5,039 bases of DNA from Methanospirillum sp. (GCA_028695895.1 JAQVIE010000121.1:1-5039); one strand, 5' to 3'; positions 1 to 5,039 are shown, counted from the stretch's first letter. The notes: a model not told the origin generated them from the sequence alone. A program made the numbers and translations.

Positions 1-828
1 GGAGATATTTTTGGAGGATTCGGCGGACGCCAGCGGGGACCAAGGCGGGGTGATGATCTACTCATGCGAATCGAAGTCACTCTTCGGGATGCTGTATTTG
101 GTCTTGACCGTGATATTGAAGTTATGCATGCAGAACCCTGTTCTGCCTGTGATGGTTCGGGATCAGAGACAAAAAAGACGAAAAGTTGTCCAAAATGTGG
201 AGGTTCAGGACAGATTCGCCAGGCTACCCAGACACCATTTGGTAATTTTGTAAGACAATCCACATGTGACCTTTGTCATGGAAAGGGCAAGGTTGCAGAA
301 AAACCATGCCCAAAATGTAAAGGGTCAGGGAATGAGAAAGTCAGGAGAAAAGTATCAGTCCACATTCCACCGGGAGTTGATACAGGTATGCGTCTTCGTC
401 TTGAAGGATATGGAGAAGCTGGAGACCATGGGGCACCGAACGGCGACCTATATGTCGAAGTCCATGTCAAACCCGAACGCGGATTTAGTCGCGATGGTGA
501 TACACTCCTGACAAAAATCCAGGTAACACCAGCTCAGGCAGTGCTGGGAACCACCATTGACGTCACTACCATTGACAAGAGGCAGCTTGAAGTAAAAGTT
601 CCTGCAGGGACCCAGGGAGGAAGAAAACTTCGTATTTCAGGAGAAGGCATAAGGAAAAGGGGACGCCCGGGGGACCTTCTTGTTGAGATAGACGTAGTTA
701 TTCCAAAACATGTAAGCGGAGAACAAAAAGAACTCTATGAAAAGATCCTTGGGCTTGAAGGTAAAAAAAAAGTAACAGGTTCAGGAAATGAAAAAAAAGG
801 GTTCTTTGAGTCTATCCTTGGGGGATAA
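1..828 (+). CDS. dnaJ: Chaperone protein DnaJ (Hsp40), 3' part; 5' end outside window
   Basis: DnaJ is the cytosolic co-chaperone that delivers unfolded proteins to DnaK and stimulates its ATPase. The frame is open from base 1 and 275 residues are visible. They begin in a Gly/Phe-rich linker (GDIFGGFGG), so the internal Met codon at 64 is not the start; roughly 100 N-terminal residues, including the J domain with its HPD motif, must lie upstream. Four CxxCxGxG zinc-binding repeats are intact at visible residues 47-54 (CSACDGSG), 63-70 (CPKCGGSG), 89-96 (CDLCHGKG) and 103-110 (CPKCKGSG). The C-terminal substrate-binding domains follow, with HIPPGVDTGMRLRLEGYGEAG-type and GRPGDLLVEI segments, and the tail ends in GFFESILGG, as DnaJ proteins often do. 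This is type I DnaJ architecture. Methanogens that have it are generally thought to have acquired DnaK/DnaJ/GrpE from bacteria. dnaK and grpE probably lie upstream (inference). Identification is secure. Confidence 0.97.
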   Translation, partial: GDIFGGFGGRQRGPRRGDDLLMRIEVTLRDAVFGLDRDIEVMHAEPCSACDGSGSETKKTKSCPKCGGSGQIRQATQTPFGNFVRQSTCDLCHGKGKVAEKPCPKCKGSGNEKVRRKVSVHIPPGVDTGMRLRLEGYGEAGDHGAPNGDLYVEVHVKPERGFSRDGDTLLTKIQVTPAQAVLGTTIDVTTIDKRQLEVKVPAGTQGGRKLRISGEGIRKRGRPGDLLVEIDVVIPKHVSGEQKELYEKILGLEGKKKVTGSGNEKKGFFESILGG

Positions 829-861
829 ACCAAACCCTGTTTTCACCCACACATATCACAA

Positions 862-869
862 CTTTTAAA
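862..869 (+). promoter_or_regulatory. Candidate archaeal TATA box for the cheY-like gene
   Basis: CTTTTAAA lies in the 68-bp gap between dnaJ and the response regulator. In archaea transcription usually starts about 25 nt downstream of the TATA box, which here would be around 889-894, a few bases before the ATG at 897. That would give a nearly leaderless mRNA and fits the absence of a good Shine-Dalgarno close to the start; the nearest purine run, GGCAGG at 876-881, is about 15 nt away. The call rests on position and composition only. Confidence 0.4.
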
Positions 870-896
870 CGTTAAGGCAGGAAAAGTACAAAGAAC

Positions 897-1259
897 ATGG
901 CGCGGATCCTCCTTGTTGATGACGCTGGATACATGAGGCGGCTTATTGGTATCATGGCTACTAAAGGAGGGCATGAAGTCGTTGGTGAGGCGGAAACAGG
1001 TCAGGTTGCGATAGATCTCTATGAAAAGGTAAAACCCGACCTTGTTATTCTTGACATTCTGATGCCGGATATGAACGGTCTTGAAGCATTGAGAAAGATT
1101 AAGGAGATCGATCCTGATGCCCGCGTTCTGATGTGCACAGCCTCTGAGCAGTCTTCTCATGTTCAGGAAGCACTATCTCTTGGTGCCAAGGGTTACATTG
1201 TGAAACCTTTCACTATGGAGATAATACTTTCTACCATAGAAAATGCACTTGCTTCCTGA
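897..1259 (+). CDS. CheY-like single-domain response regulator
   Basis: A 120-residue protein made of one receiver (REC) domain with no output domain. Such proteins take a phosphoryl group from a histidine kinase and act by protein-protein contact; in motile archaea CheY signals to the archaellum motor through adaptor proteins. The visible active site is complete: acidic pair D8-D9 (LLVDDAGYMRR), phospho-acceptor D53 in LDILMPDMNG, T81 in MCTAS, and K103 in the GYIVKPF motif, with Y100 near the usual aromatic-switch region. The segment GHEVVGEAETGQVAIDLYEK strongly resembles chemotaxis CheY proteins. The ATG is the only sensible start, because the first beta strand begins at residue 3. No kinase, CheA or receptor gene is present in this window, so its partner is unknown. 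It could be the chemotaxis CheY or an orphan receiver serving another kinase; the family call is certain, the pathway is not. Confidence 0.93.
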   Translation: MARILLVDDAGYMRRLIGIMATKGGHEVVGEAETGQVAIDLYEKVKPDLVILDILMPDMNGLEALRKIKEIDPDARVLMCTASEQSSHVQEALSLGAKGYIVKPFTMEIILSTIENALAS

Positions 1260-1269
1260 TTTTTTTTTT
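1260..1269 (+). terminator. Oligo-T tract (T10), likely archaeal intrinsic terminator
   Basis: Ten consecutive T residues follow directly after the TGA stop (1257-1259) of the response regulator. No GC-rich hairpin precedes them. Archaeal RNA polymerase terminates at plain U-rich tracts, helped by aCPSF1 in many lineages, so this is a good candidate. It is unusual that the Shine-Dalgarno of the next gene (AGGAG, 1272-1276) starts only three bases later, so full termination here would require the downstream gene to have a promoter inside the cheY-like coding region. Confidence 0.6.
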
Positions 1270-1271
1270 AC

Positions 1272-1276
1272 AGGAG
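1272..1276 (+). promoter_or_regulatory. Shine-Dalgarno deciding the GTG start at 1282
   Basis: AGGAG is separated by five bases from GTG at 1282. An ATG at 1278 lies between them, but it opens a different frame that stops after six codons (MSETHP). The ribosome site and the homology of the downstream protein both favour GTG as the true start. This is the clearest ribosome binding site in the window. Confidence 0.7.
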
Positions 1277-1281
1277 CATGA

Positions 1282-2235
1282 GTGAAACTCATCCTTGAAT
1301 TATCCGGGGATCATCCTTTCATTCCTTTTGAAGAAGTAAAGGCTATTTTCCCGGTATATGCACAAAACACCCAGGTTCTTATCGCAGAAATTCCATCCAT
1401 CAGCACCCTTGACAGGTTTGCATATACTCATGCTGCGATGACCTGTCTTGGGACATGTCCTGCAGACCAGGAATCATTTATTCAGATGCTTCAGGATCTG
1501 AACATTTCATCGCCTGAACATTTCTGTGGCAGGGTCAAAAAAATGGCTGACCATGGCATGGAAACACCTTCTGGCTATCTTGAACGGCTGATTGGTTATC
1601 ATGTAAAAGGGCCGGTATCAGTCTCTACACCTGCAAAAGTATTCAGGGCTGTTGTTGCTGGTGGAACATGTTATTTTGGAGAACTCATCTGGGAGCTTGA
1701 CAGAACACCATACCATGCCAGAAAACCAGGAAACAGACCGTTTTTTCATCCGGGAGTCATGATGCCACGAATGATCAGAGCATTAGTGAATATGTCAGGG
1801 GCTATGCCAGGCGAATGGATACTGGACCCTTTTTGCGGAACCGGTGGAACTCTGATTGAAGCATCTCTTATCGGCTGCTTAGCCACAGGGACTGATGCAG
1901 ATCCTGATATGATCACTGGAAGCAGGATAAATCTCACTGGTGCGATGACCGGAACAGCTGATGCGCGATACCTCCCTTTCCCTGATGAGTCCATTGATCA
2001 CGTGATATCTGACCTTCCATACGGACAGTCGGTTACTATTATTGGAGACGGGCTTTTTGATCTATATCAACAGGCACTTTCGGAGATAAAACGGGTGGTG
2101 AAAAAAGGGAACAAGTCAGTTTTGGTTACCCACCAGGATATCAGGCATCTTGCAGAGCAGTATTGTGAGATAACCGGGTATTATGAACAAAGAGTACATA
2201 AAAGCCTTACCCGTCGAATACTTGTCATAAAATGA
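1282..2235 (+). CDS. tRNA (guanine(10)-N2)-methyltransferase, archaeal Trm-G10 family
   Basis: This 317-residue protein matches the archaeal Trm-G10 family (TIGR01177-like, UPF0020/PF01170 methylase fold), which uses SAM to make N2-methyl- and N2,N2-dimethylguanosine at position 10 of tRNA in the cytoplasm. The first ~110 residues would correspond to the N-terminal/THUMP-type RNA-binding region, seen only weakly by eye. The catalytic part is clear: RPFFHPG at 152-158, SAM-binding DPFCGTGGTLIEA at 182-194 (motif I), acidic GTDAD at 203-207 (motif II), DAR at 227-229, the active-site loop SDLPYGQS at 243-250 (motif IV), and the C-terminal VHKSLTRRIL at 305-314 typical of the family. The length is close to the ~330 residues known for the Pyrococcus enzyme. 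Motif IV reads DLPY where (N/D)PPY is usual. The start is GTG at 1282, supported by AGGAG. It lies 22 nt after the cheY-like gene, across a T10 tract, so co-transcription is uncertain. Other substrates within the same fold cannot be excluded. Confidence 0.88.
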   Translation: MKLILELSGDHPFIPFEEVKAIFPVYAQNTQVLIAEIPSISTLDRFAYTHAAMTCLGTCPADQESFIQMLQDLNISSPEHFCGRVKKMADHGMETPSGYLERLIGYHVKGPVSVSTPAKVFRAVVAGGTCYFGELIWELDRTPYHARKPGNRPFFHPGVMMPRMIRALVNMSGAMPGEWILDPFCGTGGTLIEASLIGCLATGTDADPDMITGSRINLTGAMTGTADARYLPFPDESIDHVISDLPYGQSVTIIGDGLFDLYQQALSEIKRVVKKGNKSVLVTHQDIRHLAEQYCEITGYYEQRVHKSLTRRILVIK

Positions 2236-2248
2236 CTTTTTCGGCAGG

Positions 2249-2257
2249 TTAAAATAA
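2249..2257 (+). promoter_or_regulatory. Candidate TATA box for the cheR-like/MBL unit
   Basis: TTAAAATAA sits in the 56-bp gap after the tRNA methyltransferase. A start site about 25 nt downstream (near 2279) would leave a leader of roughly 12 nt before ATG 2292. A second, more perfect TATA-like string, TATAAAATATAT at 2279-2290, directly abuts the start codon. Used as a TATA box it would place the transcript start inside the coding region, so it may instead be the AT-rich melted region of the initiator. There is no Shine-Dalgarno before ATG 2292. Confidence 0.35.
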
Positions 2258-2291
2258 CGGATCCGGGAATTACTAACATATAAAATATATT

Positions 2292-2930
2292 ATGGCGTTT
2301 ACATTTTTTTTCCGTGATGCACAGACATTAAATCTTGCAATAGATCATTTTCTACCATTTGTACAGAGCAGGCGGAAGATTATAATCTGGAGTGCCGGAT
2401 GTGCCATGGGCCAGGAACCATATACCTTTGCCATCCTCCTTCGTGAGCGGATGGGCCCGCATCTGTTTAGAAATGTGAAGATATTTGCTACGGATATTGA
2501 TACCTATAACCAGTACGGGCAGGTTATCGGAACCGGAAAATATCCTGAAAAAGATCTGCAACGAATCCCTCCTGAAATTTTTCGGACTTATTTCAGATCT
2601 GATCCAACAGACCCGGACTATGTATGCATAACAGATGAAATCCGTAATGCGGTTGAATTTAAAAAACATGACCTTCTGACGTTCGAACCAATCAGGACGG
2701 GAGTTCACATGATCATCTGCAAAAATGTTCTCCTTCATTTTTCCGCCGAAGAACGCATGAAAGTCTGGAACATGTTCTATAATGCCCTTGAGTATGGAGG
2801 TTTTATGCTTCATGAACACACACAAAAACTTCCTGAAGAGTTAAGCAGACTCTTTGATCAGATAGTCATGAATGCACAGATATTCAGGAAAAAAGACATT
2901 TATGTTGGTGAAAAACCTAACGGAACATAG
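2292..2930 (+). CDS. CheR-like SAM-dependent methyltransferase, catalytic domain only
   Basis: CheR enzymes methylate glutamates of chemoreceptors using SAM. This 212-residue protein shows the CheR catalytic domain in order: T-F-F-F-R-D at 4-9 (TxFFR[ED] motif), SAM-binding SAGCAMGQEPY at 34-44 (usual form GCSTGEEPYS), ATDID at 66-70, KHDLL at 125-129 and IICKNVLLHF at 141-150 (usual form CRNVLIYF). The usual ~270-residue enzyme also has an N-terminal helical domain of about 80 residues; here it is absent, and translation begins three residues before TxFFRD. An in-frame TAA at 2274 and the preceding gene leave no room for it upstream. Several conserved positions differ: GEEP is GQEP, RN is KN, and the Tyr of the IYF motif is His149. 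The putative catalytic Arg (R8) is kept. Its end overlaps the next gene by 29 nt, implying translational coupling to the MBL pair. It may methylate a receptor-like or quite different protein; fold call high, substrate unknown. Confidence 0.85.
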   Translation: MAFTFFFRDAQTLNLAIDHFLPFVQSRRKIIIWSAGCAMGQEPYTFAILLRERMGPHLFRNVKIFATDIDTYNQYGQVIGTGKYPEKDLQRIPPEIFRTYFRSDPTDPDYVCITDEIRNAVEFKKHDLLTFEPIRTGVHMIICKNVLLHFSAEERMKVWNMFYNALEYGGFMLHEHTQKLPEELSRLFDQIVMNAQIFRKKDIYVGEKPNGT

Positions 2931-3501
2931 CAAGCATTATACTTCAAATGTCTGGCATGTCTGCGGGACTTATCGTTCATTATCAGACCTGAATACACTT
3001 ATCGATGTCGGGCGTGACCCAGCCATCATAGAATTGTTGGAATCTGTAAGATGCGGTCTTGGAAAACGTTCGGTTGATCAGGTTATTCTTACCCATTCAC
3101 ATTTTGATCATGCTGGTTTATTACCAAAGATCAGGGAAAAATTTAAACCTGAGGTATATGCACATCCTTTAAGCAGAAGTGAAAAGATAATCCCACTTTC
3201 TGACCGGCAGAAGATCAATATCGGTGACAGGGCCTGCATGGCGGTTCATTCACCAGGTCACAGTGATGACTCATTATGTATTCTCTGCGAGGAGGAACAC
3301 CTGCTTTTTTCAGGTGATGTACCAATTAGGGTTTATTCAACAGATGGTGAATTCCCGTCTCAATTCCAGGATGCGTACGAACTATTTGTATCAGCGGAAA
3401 TTAAGATTATTTATCCGGGACATGGAGAGACGGTTATAAATGATGTCCCCCGTCTCATGGAAGAGTCACTAAGAAACATTCGCCAGAGCAGGATAATATA
3501 A
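2902..3501 (+). CDS. MBL-fold metallo-hydrolase, tandem copy 1
   Basis: A 199-residue cytosolic-looking protein (no signal peptide or membrane segment) with a complete dinuclear metal site of the metallo-beta-lactamase/glyoxalase-II superfamily: THSHFDH with H65, H67, D69 and H70, SPGH with H120, FSGD with D139, and YPGHGE with H174. An in-frame ATG at 2872 would add ten residues, but ATG 2902 is chosen because the resulting MLVKNLTEHSKHYTSNVW aligns without a gap to the N-terminus of the next gene, MEIQNLTRDSVIYTSNAW. This start lies inside the end of the cheR-like gene (29-nt overlap). AGGA at 2886-2889 is a weak, somewhat distant ribosome site, so coupling to upstream translation is likely. 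H88 in VYAHP resembles the accessory His seen in many glyoxalase-II-like members. A CxxC pair (C126, C129) precedes the metal-ligand Asp. The substrate cannot be told from the sequence; thioester or other ester hydrolysis is typical of the superfamily. Confidence 0.9.
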   Translation: MLVKNLTEHSKHYTSNVWHVCGTYRSLSDLNTLIDVGRDPAIIELLESVRCGLGKRSVDQVILTHSHFDHAGLLPKIREKFKPEVYAHPLSRSEKIIPLSDRQKINIGDRACMAVHSPGHSDDSLCILCEEEHLLFSGDVPIRVYSTDGEFPSQFQDAYELFVSAEIKIIYPGHGETVINDVPRLMEESLRNIRQSRII

Positions 3502-3504
3502 GAA

Positions 3505-4101
3505 ATGGAGATTCAAAATCTCACCAGAGATAGTGTAATTTATACTTCCAATGCATGGATTTGTTTCGGTGATGGAAAAGACAATGCCGCCCTTTTAATT
3601 GACACCGGATGCGATCCCAGGATCCTGGATTATTTTCATGATAGAAAAAGACTGACTGGTAAAAACCCGGTAGGACAGATAATTCTCACCCATAATCATT
3701 ATGATCATGCCCATCTTGTGGAAGAAATAAAAAATAAATATAATTCGACGATTAATGCGTTTTCATCCTACACTAAGGGAGTAGACAGGGTTTTAAGAGA
3801 TGGAGATATTATCAGATGTGGCAGGTACCATTTCGAGATCATTTCAATCCCAGGTCATACATCTGATTCAATTTGTATTTATTGCCCGGAAGAAGAGATT
3901 CTCTTTTCGGGTGACACTCCGGTGGCAATCTGGGGTACAGGTAATTCATATGAAAAGGCATTTGTCCTTGGATTTGAAAAACTGGCAAAGAAAAAATTTC
4001 ATACAATCTATCCAGGGCATGGTGAAATCATCAATACTGATACTTCCGGGCTTATCAGACGGTCACTTTCAAACCTGTACAATAGCAGAATTATTGAGTA
4101 A
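3505..4101 (+). CDS. MBL-fold metallo-hydrolase, tandem copy 2
   Basis: A 198-residue paralogue of the gene directly upstream, starting 3 nt after its stop, with AGGAT at 3490-3494 as a plausible ribosome site. All metal ligands are present: THNHYDH with H63, H65, D67 and H68, IPGH with H118, FSGD with D137, and YPGHGE with H172. The two proteins align along their whole length with few gaps, share the N-terminal N-L-T...Y-T-S-N-x-W pattern and the D-S-[LI]-C-I-x-C segment, and have near-identical ends (SRII / SRIIE), so they arose by duplication. By eye they are clearly diverged, roughly a third to two fifths identical, so the duplication is not recent. Unlike copy 1, the position of H88 is occupied by F86 (INAFSS), which suggests a changed substrate pocket. 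No signal peptide or membrane segment is seen. The function is unknown beyond metal-dependent hydrolase; the two may form a heterodimer or act on related substrates (inference). Confidence 0.9.
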   Translation: MEIQNLTRDSVIYTSNAWICFGDGKDNAALLIDTGCDPRILDYFHDRKRLTGKNPVGQIILTHNHYDHAHLVEEIKNKYNSTINAFSSYTKGVDRVLRDGDIIRCGRYHFEIISIPGHTSDSICIYCPEEEILFSGDTPVAIWGTGNSYEKAFVLGFEKLAKKKFHTIYPGHGEIINTDTSGLIRRSLSNLYNSRIIE

Positions 4102-4140
4102 ATCCATCAGGTAAGGAAAACCAGGAAAAACCGAAGAAAG

Positions 4141-4198
4141 TTTTTGAAAAAATCCTTATACTCATATATGCTTTTTTAAATGCTGCAATCCTTTTTTT
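4141..4198 (+). terminator. Oligo-T terminator region after the MBL pair
   Basis: Three T runs follow the second MBL gene within 100 nt: T5 at 4141-4145, T6 at 4172-4177 and T7 at 4192-4198. There is no convincing hairpin. Staggered U-tracts after a stop codon are typical of archaeal 3' ends, so this probably ends the cheR-like/MBL/MBL transcript. Confidence 0.5.
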
Positions 4199-4209
4199 GT
4201 GTCATCATC

Positions 4210-4250
4210 CTAAATATATAGGCATATTGAATTAATGATGATTTTATATT
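4210..4250 (+). promoter_or_regulatory. Candidate promoter region of the FAD oxidoreductase gene
   Basis: Two TATA-like strings occur upstream of ATG 4296: CTAAATATATA at 4210-4220 and TTTATATT at 4243-4250. The second would place transcription start near 4270-4275, giving a leader of about 20-25 nt; the first would give one of about 55 nt. The bases just before the ATG carry no Shine-Dalgarno. Which box is used cannot be decided by reading. Confidence 0.35.
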
Positions 4251-4295
4251 TCAGGTTGTGAACAGTATAGCAAAAATTTTCAATGTATTTTCAAA

Positions 4296-5039
4296 ATGAT
4301 TAAAACACTTATATTAGGGGGCGGACTTTGCGGAGTTACGCTGGCACGTATTCTCTCTCAGAGAGGAGAGGATGTTACTGTTCTGGAACAGGAGGCAACA
4401 CCTGGAGGATTGTGCAGATCCCAGGAGAAAGAAGGATTTACTTTTGATACCGGCGGTTCTCATATTATCTTCTCAAAAGATGCAGAAGTTTTATCTTTTA
4501 TTCATGATGTTCTTGGTGCAAACAGGACTGAGCGGATTAGAAATACTAAAATCCTCTATAAAGGCAAGTATGTAAAATATCCATTTGAAAATGCCCTTTC
4601 AGAACTCCCTGAAGAGGATCGTTATTTCTGCCTTTATGAGTTTATTAAAACCTTAATCACTTCAGAAAAAGGTGAGTTTAAAAGCCCTCAGAATTTTCAG
4701 GACTGGATTCTCCAGACATTTGGAAAAGGCATTGCAGATTCGTACCTGATACCCTACAACACAAAAATCTGGAAATATCCTCCACACCTCATGTCAGCCC
4801 ACTGGATGGAAGGAAGAGTGCCCCGTCCACCGGTTGAGGACATCATCAGGTCAGCAGTAGGAATTGAGACGGAAGGATATACTCACCAGGCAGTTTTTTC
4901 TTATCCTGTCACCGGAGGTATCGAGGCGCTGATTCATGCCATTGCATCACCAGTCAGCAAAAAAATTCTTACCGGCTTTAAGGTCACCAGGATTATTAGA
5001 GAGAAAGGCAGGTACATTGTTTCAGATGGTAAAAAATCT
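4296..5039 (+). CDS. FAD-dependent oxidoreductase, protoporphyrinogen-oxidase/UDP-galactopyranose-mutase-like, 5' part
   Basis: The first 248 codons are visible and the frame is open at the right edge. Residues 1-42 form a classic Rossmann FAD-binding start: LILGGGLCG (GxGxxG, G8/G10/G13), the acidic E31 ending the second strand (VTVLEQE), then TPGGLCRS. DTGGSHIIF at 51-59 matches the flavin-contact loop of the amine-oxidase/HemY/UGM superfamily. The block PYNTKIWKYPP at 153-163, with GRVPRPP at 173-179 and YPVTGGIEAL at 203-212, is characteristic of HemY-like NAD(P)-binding proteins often found in surface-polysaccharide and lipid-linked sugar gene clusters. Full-length relatives are usually about 400-500 residues, so about half is missing. 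The ATG is chosen because it is the first start after an in-frame TGA at 4239 and directly precedes the Rossmann strand. True protoporphyrinogen oxidase activity is doubtful, since methanogens make heme-type tetrapyrroles differently; a sugar- or lipid-modifying role is more likely (inference). Confidence 0.85.
   Translation, partial: MIKTLILGGGLCGVTLARILSQRGEDVTVLEQEATPGGLCRSQEKEGFTFDTGGSHIIFSKDAEVLSFIHDVLGANRTERIRNTKILYKGKYVKYPFENALSELPEEDRYFCLYEFIKTLITSEKGEFKSPQNFQDWILQTFGKGIADSYLIPYNTKIWKYPPHLMSAHWMEGRVPRPPVEDIIRSAVGIETEGYTHQAVFSYPVTGGIEALIHAIASPVSKKILTGFKVTRIIREKGRYIVSDGKKS

Noticed and set aside
843..1160. Minus-strand open frame opposite the cheY-like gene, and further minus-strand frames at 276-470, 1746-1994 and 2352-2825
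   Set aside because: Each lies opposite a plus-strand gene with clear family motifs, shows no recognisable domain, and has no ribosome site of note; they are shadows.
2236..2291. Remnant of a CheR N-terminal domain in another frame upstream of the cheR-like gene
   Set aside because: The 56-bp gap is too short, contains an in-frame stop at 2274, and shows no helical domain sequence in any frame.
2872..2901. Upstream ATG at 2872 as the start of the first MBL gene
   Set aside because: The ten extra residues have no counterpart in the paralogue, whereas ATG 2902 aligns exactly with the paralogue's start.
3224..3439. Plus-strand open frames inside the MBL genes (3224-3439, 3800-4114) and inside the FAD gene (4372-4575)
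   Set aside because: They are out-of-frame readings of strongly conserved coding sequence, with no domain of their own.
2902..4101. MBL proteins as flavodiiron-type oxygen or chemotaxis sensors
   Set aside because: Flavodiiron-type sites use HxExD; both proteins have the zinc-type HxHxDH motif and no flavodoxin domain.
4102..4295. Possible small RNA, tRNA or CRISPR in the longest gene-free stretch
   Set aside because: The 194 bp are AT-rich with T runs and TATA-like strings; I see no cloverleaf, no repeat-spacer pattern and no strong stem-loop. The palindrome CATATATG at 4163-4170 is too short to matter.

Overview
The window looks like a piece of a methanogenic archaeal chromosome, most likely order Methanomicrobiales and Methanospirillum-like. 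The support is an archaeal-type tRNA guanosine-10 N2-methyltransferase, AT-rich TATA-like boxes followed by short or SD-less leaders, oligo-T tracts without hairpins at gene ends, and a bacterial-type DnaJ together with CheY/CheR-family proteins, a mix known from chemotactic methanogens. The taxon is inferred from gene content and style, not from a marker gene. All genes are on the plus strand.

Layout. (1) 1-828: the last 275 codons of dnaJ (end of the G/F linker, zinc-finger domain, C-terminal substrate-binding domains); the J domain lies upstream of the window. (2) 897-1259: a single-domain CheY-like response regulator with a TATA-like box just upstream and a T10 tract directly after its stop. 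(3) 1282-2235: a Trm-G10 family tRNA methyltransferase with a GTG start. (4) 2292-2930: a short CheR-like SAM methyltransferase that begins exactly at the TxFFRD motif and so lacks the CheR N-terminal domain. (5) 2902-3501 and 3505-4101: two tandem paralogous metallo-beta-lactamase (MBL) fold hydrolases; the first overlaps the CheR-like gene by 29 nt and the second follows after 3 nt. (6) 4102-4295: AT-rich intergenic region with oligo-T tracts, then TATA-like boxes. (7) 4296-5039: the first 248 codons of an FAD-dependent oxidoreductase of the protoporphyrinogen-oxidase/UDP-galactopyranose-mutase-like group, running off the right edge.

How they may work together. dnaJ, cheY and the tRNA methyltransferase look like separate functions placed side by side. 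The CheR-like/MBL/MBL cluster is a tight, probably translationally coupled unit and is the most interesting part: a minimal CheR catalytic domain joined to two diverged, apparently active metallo-hydrolases. No chemoreceptor, CheA, CheB or CheW is visible, so a link to the nearby CheY is only suggestive.
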